Shown: positions 33,609 to 43,395, counted from the first letter of the stretch. The stretch is 64,000 nt of DNA from Pseudohongiella sp. (GCA_030651695.1 JAUSCD010000019.1:1-64000), one strand, 5' to 3'. Numbers and translations are program-made. The notes: generated from the letters alone by a model not told the origin.

Positions 33609-34688
33609 TCAGAGCCTTGAACGGCCGATTACCAACTCACACATCTGGCGCAGACTATGTACCTTGTCGATCAGGCGTGCAAAGCGCTGGTCTTTGGTCA
33701 GCCCCTGAGCATAACGATAATAAATCTGCTGACCTATACCTGCCAGACGGAACAGACCAAAACAAAAATAAAAATCAATGTTGTCGACAGCAATACCTGT
33801 GCGCTCGCTGAACCGCTCGACGATTTCTGCCCGGGTTGGTGCGCCGGGCGCATCACTTGGCATAGCACGATACTGACGGAAAAACTCAGGATCACCTGCT
33901 TCCGCCCAGTAACCGAGTGTACAGCCCAGATCCATCAGCGGATCACCAACCGTAGCCATTTCCCAATCCAGCACACCAATGACTTTCATCGGATCATCGA
34001 GCGACCAGATCACGTTATCTAACTTGTAGTCGTTGTGAATAATACCAACCACACCGCTTTCGGCCGGCATCTTGTCACGTAACCATGCCATCACCGGATC
34101 AAAGTCTGGAGCATCAGGCGTTAATGCTGCGGCATAACGCTTGCTCCATCCGTCAACCTGGCGTGTGACATACCCCTGAGGTTTGCCAAAGTCAGTCAAC
34201 CCTGCTTTTTGTAAATCGACAGAATGCAAATCACCCAGCACATCAAAAAGTGCAAAAAACTGCTGCCGCACCTGGTCCGGAGACAAGTCCAGACCGGCCG
34301 GATATTCACGGCGAATAACCAGACCCTCGATATAAGACATCAGATAAAAATCGCATCCGAGAACTGCATGGTCATCGCAGAAATGGATGGGTTTTGGTGC
34401 ATAGGGAAAAACTTTGTCAAGCGCAGTCAGAATCCTGAACTCCCGCCCCATGTCATGCGCGGACTTGACCTTGCTGCCAAATGGCGGACGACGCAACACC
34501 CACTTCTGATCACCGCTGCTGAGCAGGTAGGTCAGATTGGAGTAACCACCGGGAAACTGTTTAACCTGAAGGTTTTCGACCTGTGCACCCAGCACCGGCC
34601 GCAGATGCTCACGTAACACATCCATATCCAGCTCTTCGCCGTCACGAACCGTTTGCGCCTGATCTACCAATTGATCGAGTTTTGACAT
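33609..34688 (-). CDS. Aminoglycoside phosphotransferase-like kinase (ACAD10/11 type)
   Basis: A 359-residue APH-fold protein from the ATG at 34688 (AAGGGA upstream). It keeps the kinase core: Brenner-type GIIHNDYKLDNVIWS with catalytic Asp, and LDWEMATVGDPLMDLG with the metal-binding Asp. Such proteins are fused to or encoded with acyl-CoA dehydrogenases (human ACAD10/11), where the kinase phosphorylates a 4-hydroxyacyl-CoA before removal of the hydroxyl. The nearby dehydrogenase pair supports such a role here; that is inference. Last gene of the minus-strand run starting at 37967. Confidence 0.85.
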   Translation of the reverse strand: MSKLDQLVDQAQTVRDGEELDMDVLREHLRPVLGAQVENLQVKQFPGGYSNLTYLLSSGDQKWVLRRPPFGSKVKSAHDMGREFRILTALDKVFPYAPKPIHFCDDHAVLGCDFYLMSYIEGLVIRREYPAGLDLSPDQVRQQFFALFDVLGDLHSVDLQKAGLTDFGKPQGYVTRQVDGWSKRYAAALTPDAPDFDPVMAWLRDKMPAESGVVGIIHNDYKLDNVIWSLDDPMKVIGVLDWEMATVGDPLMDLGCTLGYWAEAGDPEFFRQYRAMPSDAPGAPTRAEIVERFSERTGIAVDNIDFYFCFGLFRLAGIGQQIYYRYAQGLTKDQRFARLIDKVHSLRQMCELVIGRSRL

Positions 34689-34722
34689 TTGCAATCCCTT
34701 ATTGTTTTGTACACATCCGGCT

Positions 34723-35427
34723 TTACCGGAAGGTAATCAATTCACGCAAGCCGGGTGTTTCCAGGTGTGGCAAGGCGTTGAAACAACCGAGCGATACTTT
34801 CCCCCGGCCGTACACAAGACGTGTAACCGAGCTGTTATGAACCATCCAGTTGGCTTCGATAACACGATTATCGGGCAAGTTCAGTGCGCGCTGCAATGCC
34901 AGTGCGATCACGCCACCGGATGTTGAGATCAGCACCCGGGCGCCGCCTGTGTGCAACTGCATCAACTCATCAAGCGTGCCATGCACACGCGCCTGAAAAT
35001 CCTTCCACGATTCAAAATCCGCATCACCGCTGTCAGCTTGCAACGTTCCGTTTATCCAATGCTGCGTCGCAGCCTCAAGTACCAGCTGAAAGGCTTTACG
35101 ATCTTTGATCGGAAGAGCGAGGCCTGCAGGAAAACCCTCGTGTATGGCATGGTCGCGCAGATAAATACGCAACAAAGGATCGCCGTTATATTCGTTAAAA
35201 CCAGCATGAATTACCGTGCTTTCGCTTTTGACCAAAGGCTGAAGCGCAGCTGCGGTTTCCTGCTGACGAATCAGTGTACCGGCATAACACGCATCAAACT
35301 GCTCTCCCAGCGCCTGCCAGTGCTGCGAGAGTATTTGCGCCTGCCTCAATCCTACAGGGCTGAGTTTGTCGTACGAATCTGCGCCGAAAGAAGCCTGTCC
35401 ATGGCGCACCAGAATCAATTCACTCAC
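34723..35427 (-). CDS. Histidine phosphatase family protein
   Basis: A 234-residue member of the phosphoglycerate-mutase superfamily. The nucleophile is in LVRHGQASFGADSYD (RHG at residues 8-10), the second active-site region SPVGLRQAQIL. Later RVLISTSGGVIALALQ supplies Ser in place of the usual His region. A GTG start at 35427 follows GGAGAAG. It could be a small-molecule or protein phosphatase. In front of the kinase-like gene by 34 bases, in the same direction, so a phospho-intermediate is plausible. Confidence 0.85.
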   Translation of the reverse strand: MSELILVRHGQASFGADSYDKLSPVGLRQAQILSQHWQALGEQFDACYAGTLIRQQETAAALQPLVKSESTVIHAGFNEYNGDPLLRIYLRDHAIHEGFPAGLALPIKDRKAFQLVLEAATQHWINGTLQADSGDADFESWKDFQARVHGTLDELMQLHTGGARVLISTSGGVIALALQRALNLPDNRVIEANWMVHNSSVTRLVYGRGKVSLGCFNALPHLETPGLRELITFR

Positions 35428-35492
35428 CGATCTTCTCCATTTGATTGTACGGCATCAGCAAAACAAACCGAAAAACCAACCCGATATCGTTT

Positions 35493-35529
35493 AAAAAAAC
35501 GGGGCTGTACTGCATGGCAGTCAGCCCCG
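35493..35529 (-). terminator. Rho-independent terminator after acyl-CoA dehydrogenase pair
   Basis: On the minus strand the stem CGGGGCTG...CAGCCCCG, extended by ACTGC/GCAGT and a short loop, is followed by a run of seven T's. It lies 26 bases past the stop of the dehydrogenase gene ending at 35556, and separates that pair from the phosphatase/kinase genes. Confidence 0.8.
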
Positions 35530-35555
35530 ATTTAATTACCGCAGATTGGTCACGC

Positions 35556-36689
35556 TTATAATGAGGCGTAACGAACCAGCTGATAATCTGTATTGCCAAA
35601 CAGGTTTTCTATAGTGGTAACACGCTTGAAGTAGTGACCTACATCCAGTTCATCCGTGCAGGCAATGCCACCGTGCAGTTGCACAGATTCCTGTCCCACC
35701 TTACGCATGGCACGACCCACACGCGCTTTGGCAGCCGCTACGGCTTTTGCCTTTTCAGCATCTGACGCAGTTGTGTCCAGTTTCATCGCCGCCATGATCA
35801 CAATCGAACGAGCCAACTGGCATTCGATAAACATTTCAGACATACGGTGCTGCAGAGCCTGGAACGTACCAATGGCGACACCAAACTGCTTACGGGTTTT
35901 GGTGTATTCAACGGTTTTTTTCAGCAGGCAATCCATTGCACCCACTGCTTCCGCACTGACAGCCAATGCCGCGCGGTCAATAACCCGCTCCAACGCTGTT
36001 AATGCTTTGCCTTCTGCGCCTAACAGAGAGTCGGCTGAAACCTTTACATCGTTGAATTGAACCTCGGCAGCCCGATGGCCATCGACTGCGGTGTACTCGC
36101 GCTTGCTGATACCGGAAGCTGATGCATCCACCACAAAAACAGAAATGCCATCCCGATCAAATTTCTCACCTGATGTTCTGGCTACCACCAGCAACTTGTT
36201 CGCAGCCGGCCCGTTCAATACCAGCACTTTGTTGCCATTAATAACATAAGAGGCGCCGTCTTTTTTAGCACTGGTGCCGACGCTGGCCAGATTATAACGG
36301 CTGTCCGGCTCTGCGTACGCCGTTGCCAGTTGCAAAGAGCCTTCCATCACTGCAGATAACATAGCTTCTTTTTGCGCTGCGCTGCCGAGCTCTGAAATCA
36401 GTCCACCACCCAGAACGGCCGTCGCCAGAAACGGCTCAACAACCATTCCCTTGCCAAACTCTTCCATGACGACCATCAGGTCCACTGCTGACCCGCCAAA
36501 ACCACCGTCCTCCTCTTTAAAAGGAACCGTGAGCCAGCCCAGTTCGGCAAAAAGTGACCAGTACTCCGCACTGAATCCGGTGTCGGTTTTGATAATCTTG
36601 CGGCGCGTGTCAAAGTCGTACTGGCTGTAAACGAACTTCTGCACACTGTCCTGCAGCATCTGCTGCTCATCACTATAAGAAAAATCCAC
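35556..36689 (-). CDS. Acyl-CoA dehydrogenase family protein, small-subunit type
   Basis: A 377-residue acyl-CoA dehydrogenase fold with IACTDELDVGHYFKR near the end and a C terminus lacking the YEGT/GGSNEIQ element, as in the smaller subunit near 3 kb. It has KVLVLNGPAANKLLVVAR in the middle domain. GTG start at 36689, AGAGGT upstream. It follows the larger subunit after 78 bases and is closed by a strong terminator. The two genes probably make one heteromeric enzyme for bulky acyl-CoAs. Confidence 0.88.
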   Translation of the reverse strand: MDFSYSDEQQMLQDSVQKFVYSQYDFDTRRKIIKTDTGFSAEYWSLFAELGWLTVPFKEEDGGFGGSAVDLMVVMEEFGKGMVVEPFLATAVLGGGLISELGSAAQKEAMLSAVMEGSLQLATAYAEPDSRYNLASVGTSAKKDGASYVINGNKVLVLNGPAANKLLVVARTSGEKFDRDGISVFVVDASASGISKREYTAVDGHRAAEVQFNDVKVSADSLLGAEGKALTALERVIDRAALAVSAEAVGAMDCLLKKTVEYTKTRKQFGVAIGTFQALQHRMSEMFIECQLARSIVIMAAMKLDTTASDAEKAKAVAAAKARVGRAMRKVGQESVQLHGGIACTDELDVGHYFKRVTTIENLFGNTDYQLVRYASL

Positions 36690-36767
36690 GTTATTACCTC
36701 TTTTCTAACCCGGTCTATGTGAATAACCGGGTCCGTTTGGCTGACCCGGCCAATGGCCAGTGTGCGA

Positions 36768-37967
36768 TTACAGGCCCAGCACTGCTTTGCTGATAATGTT
36801 TTTCTGGATCTCGTTGGATCCACCGTAAATCGATTTTTTACGGTTATTGAAGTACACATTAGAGCTGTTTGCCAACGAGCCTTTGCCTACTCTGTCACCG
36901 TCAAATCCTTCGGCGAACTGCTCCGGAATATGCGGCAGGCTGTGGTAAGCCGCGACTTCCATATACAACTCATCAATAAACTGGGTTGCCTCGGTGCCTA
37001 CTACCTTCAGGATCGAAGATTCCGGACCTGGTGCCTTGCCCACACTGACGGCCGCGAGTGTGCGCAGTTCTGCGTACTCAAGTGCCAGCACCTGGATTTC
37101 AACTTCAGCCAGTTTTCGCGCGAACACGGTGTTATTCAGCAGACTGCCACCAAAACCATCAGGGGTATTAGCGGCCAGATCACGCAGCTTGCGCAGTTTG
37201 AGTTTGGAATTCGGCACTTGAGCGATATTGGTACGCTCGTGCGTTAACAGAACTTTGGCGTAGGTCCAGCCCTGATTTTCTTCACCAATCAGGTTCTCAA
37301 CCGGCACCCGCACATTGTCAAAGTGCACTTCGTTAACTTCTGGTTCGTCGTCCAGCAGATATATGGGAGACACCTTAATACCCGGTGTTTTCATGTCGAT
37401 AAGCAGAAAGCTGATGCCTTCCTGTTTCTTGGCGGTACTGTCAGTGCGGACCAGACAGAATATCCAGTCGGCATATTGACCCAACGTCGTCCAGGTTTTG
37501 GTGCCGTTAACTACATAATGGTCACCGTCGCGCACGGCTGTCGTTTTCAGTGACGCGAGGTCAGAACCTGAATTTGGCTCGGAATAACCCTGACACCACC
37601 AAACGTTGCTGGCCAGGATGTCAGGCAGGAATCGTTTCTTCTGCTCCTCGTTGCCGTAGCTGTAGATTACCGGGGCAACCATTTTGACACCAAAAGCCAC
37701 CGGTTCCATGGCGCCGTAAAGGCCCATTTCCATGGCAAAAATATACTTTTGAGTCGGAGTCCAGCCGGTGCCACCATATTCAACAGGCCAGTTGGGAGCT
37801 ACCCAGCCTTTTTTGTAGAGAATTTTTTGCCAACGCACAAAGTCGTCTTTTTCCAGACGAATGCCGTTATCGACTTTGTGTTTGATATCCTGCGGAAACT
37901 CCGCCTTCAAGAAGTCCTGTACTTCTTTCTGAAATTTTAATTCTTCAGCAGTGAAATCAGCGTTCAC
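36768..37967 (-). CDS. Acyl-CoA dehydrogenase family protein, large-subunit type
   Basis: A 399-residue flavoprotein with CQGYSEPNSGSDLASLKT, WTTLGQYADWIFCLVRTD and the C-terminal YGGSNEIQKNIISKAVLG. Glycine occupies the place of the glutamate of YEGT, as in the larger subunit near 4 kb; LLTHERTNIA offers an alternative base. GTG start at 37967 with GGGAG upstream. First gene of a unit with the smaller paralogue, divergent from a PECR-like reductase across a 298-base region. Confidence 0.88.
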   Translation of the reverse strand: MNADFTAEELKFQKEVQDFLKAEFPQDIKHKVDNGIRLEKDDFVRWQKILYKKGWVAPNWPVEYGGTGWTPTQKYIFAMEMGLYGAMEPVAFGVKMVAPVIYSYGNEEQKKRFLPDILASNVWWCQGYSEPNSGSDLASLKTTAVRDGDHYVVNGTKTWTTLGQYADWIFCLVRTDSTAKKQEGISFLLIDMKTPGIKVSPIYLLDDEPEVNEVHFDNVRVPVENLIGEENQGWTYAKVLLTHERTNIAQVPNSKLKLRKLRDLAANTPDGFGGSLLNNTVFARKLAEVEIQVLALEYAELRTLAAVSVGKAPGPESSILKVVGTEATQFIDELYMEVAAYHSLPHIPEQFAEGFDGDRVGKGSLANSSNVYFNNRKKSIYGGSNEIQKNIISKAVLGL

Positions 37968-38265
37968 AGGGATTCTCCCGAATCATTTTGAAATCAAATG
38001 GTTGTAGTGCGTTACAGCTCTCATTCCGGTGAAATGATCAAAGGCAAATACGATGCTGCATCGCGGACAGATCAAACGAGCCTTTGTTCGATGGCCGCCC
38101 AAGGAGCCCGACTTTACCACTTTTCACAGCCATTGAAAACGAAATGGCCGAACAGTTGTTCTATGTCAAAAACAGGTCAATGCTGGTCATTGCACAAGGT
38201 TCGCCGATATCATCCGGATTCACCTGACAGGCCTGTGCCGCTGATACGAAAATAAGGATAGTGAT

Positions 38266-39099
38266 ATGCCACACCGCTCCCCTCTGGATACCTTTGCACC
38301 TGATCTTTTTAAAGGTAAAACGGCGCTGATCACCGGCGGAGGGCGCGGCATAGGCCTGGCCGCCGCTGAGGCTTTTGCCCGACTGGGCGCCAATATTGTG
38401 ATTGCCAGCCGACGGGAAGAAAACCTGCTGCCGGCCGCTGAAAAAATTCGGACTATGGGCGCCGAATGTCTGGCAATACCAATGAATATCCGCAACCCGG
38501 ATGAGGTGGACGCGCTCGTGGCCCAAAGTTGTGAGCGCTTCGGACATATCGATTTTCTGATCAACAATGCCGGCGGCCAGTTCCCTGCGCGTCCTTCCGA
38601 GATCAGCGACAATGGCTGGCGTGCCGTGGTTGACCTGAATCTGAATGGAACCTGGAATATGTGCAGCCGGGTTTCGCCATTAATGGTGGAACGCGGGTTT
38701 GGTGCCATCATCAACATAGTTCACGTGTACTCTTTCAACCGCGGCGCACCGCCGTTTGTGCACTCTGGAGCTGCCCGTGCCGGCGTCGTCAGCATGACTC
38801 AGTCAATGTCGTATTATCTGGCGCGGCACGGGGTCACGATCAACGCATTGGCCCCCGGAACCATTGATACACGTGGTGTTCACGAAGAAGAGTTTGCCTC
38901 GGCTGAATATGACAATCTGGCAGAAACCACTTTGCGCGATGTGCCGGCGCACAGAATGGGCACGGCAGAAGAGATGGCCGCGATCACACTGTTTTTATGC
39001 TCACCCGCTGCCCGCTACATTAACGGCGCCAGCATCGTTGCTGACGGCGCCCAGTTTATGGGCAACTGGGCACCTATGGTTGACCCCGAAAAGTATTAG
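38266..39099 (+). CDS. SDR family oxidoreductase, PECR/2,4-dienoyl-CoA reductase-like
   Basis: A 277-residue short-chain dehydrogenase with the NADPH loop TGGGRGIGLAAAEAFARLG (res about 23-40) and NNAGGQFPA. Instead of YxxxK it has FVHSGAARAGVVSMTQS, as in peroxisomal trans-2-enoyl-CoA reductases and dienoyl-CoA reductases. So it probably reduces a CoA-bound double bond, not a ketone. It is divergent from the acyl-CoA dehydrogenase pair and would suit degradation of unsaturated or branched chains. AAGGA site; ATG. Confidence 0.87.
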   Translation: MPHRSPLDTFAPDLFKGKTALITGGGRGIGLAAAEAFARLGANIVIASRREENLLPAAEKIRTMGAECLAIPMNIRNPDEVDALVAQSCERFGHIDFLINNAGGQFPARPSEISDNGWRAVVDLNLNGTWNMCSRVSPLMVERGFGAIINIVHVYSFNRGAPPFVHSGAARAGVVSMTQSMSYYLARHGVTINALAPGTIDTRGVHEEEFASAEYDNLAETTLRDVPAHRMGTAEEMAAITLFLCSPAARYINGASIVADGAQFMGNWAPMVDPEKY

Positions 39100-39167
39100 A
39101 CGATAATGGCGCTGTCTTGCGGTAAACACCACGGGATGATGACCATAAATGGGCAGTGGAGAAGAGC

Positions 39168-39965
39168 ATGGATTGGCTGCAGATTTTAGTGTTGGCGGTG
39201 GTACAGGGGGTAACAGAATTCCTGCCAATCTCCAGTTCAGCACATTTAATTCTTGTTCCCGTTCTGACGTCCTGGGACGATCAGGGTCTTGCTTTTGATG
39301 TGGCTCTGCATCTGGGCAGCCTGGCTGCGGTCATCGTCTATTTCAGACAGGACATTTCCTCGATGACACTCAGCTGGTCGAGATCGCTGGTCACGCGCAA
39401 ACCGGATGAGGATGCAAAACTGGCCTGGGCTGTGTTGCTCGGTACAATTCCGGTGGGATTGGCAGGGCTGTTGTTCGACGATGCCATTTCCAATGTGCTG
39501 CGCTCCCCATTGTATCTGGCAGCTGGCATGATCGGATTTGGTCTTCTGTTGGGTTGGGCTGACTGGACACACAAGGGCACACGGACAGAACGTCAGATGA
39601 GCTGGAAAGACGTACTCATCATCGGAGTGGCGCAAGCCCTTGCATTATTTCCGGGCACTTCACGCTCTGGCATCACCATCACCGCAGCCCTGCTGTTGGG
39701 GCTCAGCCGGGACGCTGCAGCGCGCTTTTCCTTTCTGCTGTCTATTCCTGTCATTCTGATTGCCTGTGCATTAAAAGCGGCAGAGCTACTGAGCAGCGAT
39801 ATCGTTCCTGACTGGAATGCGATGGCCACTGGCGTTGCGCTGTCCGGCCTGAGCGCCTACCTGTGCATACACTTCTTCCTGACGTTTATCCGGAAAATTG
39901 GCATGCAACCTTTTGTGATTTACCGACTGGTGTTGGGTATTGTGTTGATCGCAATATTTATCTGA
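39168..39965 (+). CDS. uppP: Undecaprenyl-diphosphatase
   Basis: A 265-residue BacA/UppP integral membrane enzyme from the ATG at 39168, the GGAGAAG before it being its ribosome site. Signature segments GVTEFLPISSSAHL (active-site region 1) and FPGTSRSGITITAALLLGL (region 2, with Arg) are intact, and about eight helices are predicted. It dephosphorylates undecaprenyl diphosphate to recycle the lipid carrier for peptidoglycan and confers low-level bacitracin resistance. Monocistronic; 68 bases after the SDR gene. Confidence 0.94.
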   Translation: MDWLQILVLAVVQGVTEFLPISSSAHLILVPVLTSWDDQGLAFDVALHLGSLAAVIVYFRQDISSMTLSWSRSLVTRKPDEDAKLAWAVLLGTIPVGLAGLLFDDAISNVLRSPLYLAAGMIGFGLLLGWADWTHKGTRTERQMSWKDVLIIGVAQALALFPGTSRSGITITAALLLGLSRDAAARFSFLLSIPVILIACALKAAELLSSDIVPDWNAMATGVALSGLSAYLCIHFFLTFIRKIGMQPFVIYRLVLGIVLIAIFI

Positions 39966-39984
39966 ATCCACTTGATACCTGGCA

Positions 39985-41361
39985 TCACCAGTCAAAATGC
40001 ACTGACCTTACCGGCCTGAGCCCAACAAGCGACACCATCAGAGCAAAAAGCATCAGAACCGGCACCACAAAAAGCATCAGTGAGCCGGTGCTCTGGCCGC
40101 TCAAACCGGTAAGCCCCACAATGACATACACCAGTGCTGCCGCCATGTGCAGAAACATATAGAAAACCACCAACTGATGTCGTGTCCGGCTGACAGCGGG
40201 CGCTGCGCCAAACAAAAACCATTTCAGTGTGACAAACAGCCCCAGCAGATCAGTTGGCCAGAACAGCAGCAGATTGATGTTGGCGTGGGTGTCCAGATGG
40301 GAAGAGAACAACCAGCCGAATGTCATTAGTATGCCGTAGATGCCGCTAAACAGAACTACCAACATCCCAACCAGCCCCATGATGCGATAGCTCAATGCTG
40401 ATGCACGCAATGTAAACCCGGGCTGGCTGGAGAAAGCGGCAATCGAAGCACGTCGCACACTCAACAGCAAAAGCAAAAGCGGCAACAGTAGCAGAGCCAC
40501 CACATAATAAGGATTGATTCCCGGTGCAGGTGGCGTGAATTGTGCCAGCACTTCGCTGCGATCGAGCAGGCCCAGTCGATTGAGCTGATTGCGAAGTTGC
40601 GCCGGTAGAAACATCTGTTCCCACTGACTCATGCGCCGGTCTATGCGCTCATTCATCAATACATCAAGCGAAAACGCAATCAACGGCAGACTCGCATAAT
40701 GCGACTGCACTTCATCGCGGAAGGTGTTCGGAGAAAACGTGCGACTGCGCTCGGCAATGGAGCCGCCCAATGCCTCATCAAGATAATCCCGGACGCGTGT
40801 AGTGCAGTTATCGAAAAAATAATCATAATCGTAGACCAGATTTTCCTGGCGCAGATTCCAGGCCAGACGCTGATACAGCCGCTGTTTCTGAGCCGTGGTT
40901 AACACCAGTCTGTCCTGCCAGACTGTGCGCGCTTCCGCCTGATAACGACCAAGCTCCCAATGCGGAGGCGAGACACCCAGTTGGTACTCCATTATGCCGA
41001 GCGCAAAATTGGCAGCAAACCGCACATAACCCACGCTGGCATCAAACAGACCCCAGTTAAACACAATGTCCGTTCCCGAGTTTTCGTCCACCATACGCAA
41101 TGCAGTGTGTCCGAAGTTATCCCAGACCTGATTGCCCACATCCACGGTGATCAGATAAAACTCAACGCGATTGAAATCGGCTGGCATACGAATGGCAGAG
41201 GCGTTGTCTATTGCCGTCAGTAACGCGGGAGCGGTCGCATCGTCCTGATTTTGTGCAAAAGCATGATGGGGCCAGGATACCGCCGCGAGCAGATACACCA
41301 ACCAGAATAGAATCAGGGCAGGCTTTGGACCGGTTTGATAATTACGAGTGGAGGAAGTCAA
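39985..41361 (-). CDS. DUF4105 / Lnb-type membrane protein
   Basis: A 458-residue protein, N-terminal signal or anchor (about 14-37), a periplasmic DUF4105 domain (about 60-270) with DVGNQVWDNFGHTALRM, FNWGLFDAS and NCTTRVRDYLDEALGG, then four or five helices to the C terminus. The conserved His and Cys suggest a papain-like/NlpC-type thiol active site. Domain databases now link DUF4105 to Lnb, proposed lipoprotein N-acyl-type transferases; I use that only as a lead. TTG start at 41361; no better start downstream. Convergent with uppP, 20 bases apart. Confidence 0.8.
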   Translation of the reverse strand: MTSSTRNYQTGPKPALILFWLVYLLAAVSWPHHAFAQNQDDATAPALLTAIDNASAIRMPADFNRVEFYLITVDVGNQVWDNFGHTALRMVDENSGTDIVFNWGLFDASVGYVRFAANFALGIMEYQLGVSPPHWELGRYQAEARTVWQDRLVLTTAQKQRLYQRLAWNLRQENLVYDYDYFFDNCTTRVRDYLDEALGGSIAERSRTFSPNTFRDEVQSHYASLPLIAFSLDVLMNERIDRRMSQWEQMFLPAQLRNQLNRLGLLDRSEVLAQFTPPAPGINPYYVVALLLLPLLLLLLSVRRASIAAFSSQPGFTLRASALSYRIMGLVGMLVVLFSGIYGILMTFGWLFSSHLDTHANINLLLFWPTDLLGLFVTLKWFLFGAAPAVSRTRHQLVVFYMFLHMAAALVYVIVGLTGLSGQSTGSLMLFVVPVLMLFALMVSLVGLRPVRSVHFDW

Positions 41362-41624
41362 TGATCTGCGAAGCTTCTTGTAGTTGATCTGTTGTAGTTA
41401 AGCTTTTGTATCGGCCGGATTTTTATAAGGTTTATTATTTGACCCAGGGGCACTCCGCCGGACCTGCGCCATCATATCAAAGAAAACCACTCGATCAAGA
41501 GCTGAAAATCTGCTGTTTTTTTGTCCCTGGCATTTGTCGCCATCGTTTGGCACAACCTTGCCGTGATCAGAATCAATGCCTATGATAACCGCCTTTACCA
41601 ATAAAGCCTGCGGAGATTTACGCC

Positions 41625-43178
41625 ATGAATGGTGCCAGAGCCCTGATTGAAACACTTGCTGACTGTGGCGTTGAACTTTGCCTGGCCAATCCAGGCACCT
41701 CGGAAATGCATCTGGTGCAGGCCCTTGACCAGGTCCCGAAAATGCGCAGCGTGCTGGCTCTGTTCGAAGGCGTATGTACAGGCGCAGCCGATGGTTACGG
41801 CCGCATGACCGGCAAACCCGCCGCCACACTGCTGCACCTTGGTCCCGGGCTTGCAAATGGCATAGCCAATCTGCATAACGCACGCAAAGCCGGCACACCC
41901 ATCATCAATCTGATTGGCAACCATCCGCAATTCCACATGGGCTTTGATGCACCGCTGACGTCAGATATCGATACCCTGGCACGCAACTTCTCATGCTGGA
42001 TCAAATCCTGCAGTACAGCCGAAACGCTGGCACAGGACGGCGCGGAAGCCTTTACTGCCACCCTGCGTGCCACTCCGGGCTCACAGGGCCAGATCTCTAC
42101 ACTGATACTGGGCGCCGATGCGGCATGGGGCGACTCTCCGGGCACGGCCAAACCAAATGGCATTCCACGCCGCGCCCTTGTGGATAGTCAGAACGTCGAG
42201 CAGGTTGCGCGAATTCTGGAAAGTGGCGAAACATGTGTGGTCATTATGGAGCATGATGCAATTAAAACTGCCTCGCTGGAGCAGGCTGGCAAAATTGCTG
42301 CCAAGACTGGATGCCGCATCATGTCGGGCACCTTCCCCGCGCGCGTGGATGGTGGCGCCGGCACGGTCAATGTAGAGCGTATGCCTTATTTCCCCGAGCA
42401 TATCCTGGCTTCGTTTGCCGGTGTACAACACCTGATTCTGGTTGGCGCACAGATACCTGCCAGCTTTTTTGCTTATCGTACAACGCCCAGCCGTCTGGTG
42501 CCTGAAGGCTGTCAGGTGCATACGCTGGCCCGCATTGAAGAAGACGCGCTGGACGCCCTGTCGCAGTTGGTCGACCGCCTTGGCGCCGGAGCTTCGGTAG
42601 CCAAACGCTTTAACAAGGCCGATGTCGCACTACCAACTGGCGAAATGAACACGCGCAATATGATTCAGGCAATAGCAGCAACCTTGCCTGAAAACGTGAT
42701 CGTTGCTACTGACTCCGGGCTGGGCAATGCTACCCACCCGGCTTGCCAGACCTCAGCCCCCCACAGCTGGCTTAGCCTGACAGGCGGCTCTATTGGTCAG
42801 GGCAGCCCGGTAGCCACGGGCGCTGCATTAGCCTGCCCGGATCGTCGGGTTCTGGCCCTGCTGGGTGATGGCGGCGCGGCTTATACAATTCAGAGCTTAT
42901 GGACGCAGGCGCGTGAGCAATTGAATGTTACAACCGTCATCTTTGCTAACCGTAAGTACAATATTCTCAACATTGAATATGGCCGTCTCGGTGTGACTGA
43001 AGTGGGGCCGATTGCTGCCAGTCTGTTTGATATCGGTAATCCCGATATTGACTGGGCCATGATGGCAAACAGTTTTGGTGTACCGTCGGCGACGGCGCGC
43101 AGTGCGGAAGAACTGACCGCGCTGCTTACCCGCAGTTATAAACAGGATGGTCCATTCCTGATTCAGGCAGTTTGTTGA
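41625..43178 (+). CDS. Thiamine diphosphate-dependent enzyme, acetolactate synthase-like
   Basis: A 517-residue ThDP enzyme. N-terminal LCLANPGTSEMHLVQ and ALFEGVCTGAADGYGRMTG contain the activating Glu. The C-terminal GDG...N ThDP/Mg motif is ALLGDGGAAYTIQ... with NRKYNILN following. The C-terminal domain has TGGSIGQGSPVATGAALACP. Family annotation is acetolactate synthase large subunit, but related to benzoylformate or pyruvate decarboxylases; no small subunit is nearby, so a 2-oxoacid decarboxylase or lyase is as likely. ATG with GGAG. The 263 bases before it show no other feature. Confidence 0.87.
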   Translation: MNGARALIETLADCGVELCLANPGTSEMHLVQALDQVPKMRSVLALFEGVCTGAADGYGRMTGKPAATLLHLGPGLANGIANLHNARKAGTPIINLIGNHPQFHMGFDAPLTSDIDTLARNFSCWIKSCSTAETLAQDGAEAFTATLRATPGSQGQISTLILGADAAWGDSPGTAKPNGIPRRALVDSQNVEQVARILESGETCVVIMEHDAIKTASLEQAGKIAAKTGCRIMSGTFPARVDGGAGTVNVERMPYFPEHILASFAGVQHLILVGAQIPASFFAYRTTPSRLVPEGCQVHTLARIEEDALDALSQLVDRLGAGASVAKRFNKADVALPTGEMNTRNMIQAIAATLPENVIVATDSGLGNATHPACQTSAPHSWLSLTGGSIGQGSPVATGAALACPDRRVLALLGDGGAAYTIQSLWTQAREQLNVTTVIFANRKYNILNIEYGRLGVTEVGPIAASLFDIGNPDIDWAMMANSFGVPSATARSAEELTALLTRSYKQDGPFLIQAVC

Positions 43179-43208
43179 GCTAACGCAATACAACTACTGC
43201 TGAATTTC

Positions 43209-43253
43209 GCCAACATTTGGGCAAGAAAACCAAGATCTGGCAGCTGTGTTGGC
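43209..43253 (+). terminator. Stem-loop after the ThDP enzyme gene
   Basis: GCCAACA and TGTTGGC form a seven-base stem enclosing 31 bases, about 30 bases past the stop codon. No T-run follows, so it is a weak candidate for a terminator or an mRNA-end structure. Confidence 0.3.
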
Positions 43254-43395
43254 AACAACGACCGCCGCTCGCAGTATCTTGCTGATATTTATTGAATAAA
43301 TTTGTGGCATGGTTCTCGCAGCGATAACTGCGTATACCTTACCTTTGTTTGTTCAATTCGTTTGCCGGGACGTATTCCGGATGGAGCCGAAAGAT

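Noticed and set aside
41362-41624. RNA gene or riboswitch in the 263-base gap before the ThDP enzyme
   Set aside because: No conserved motif or stable fold was apparent by eye.
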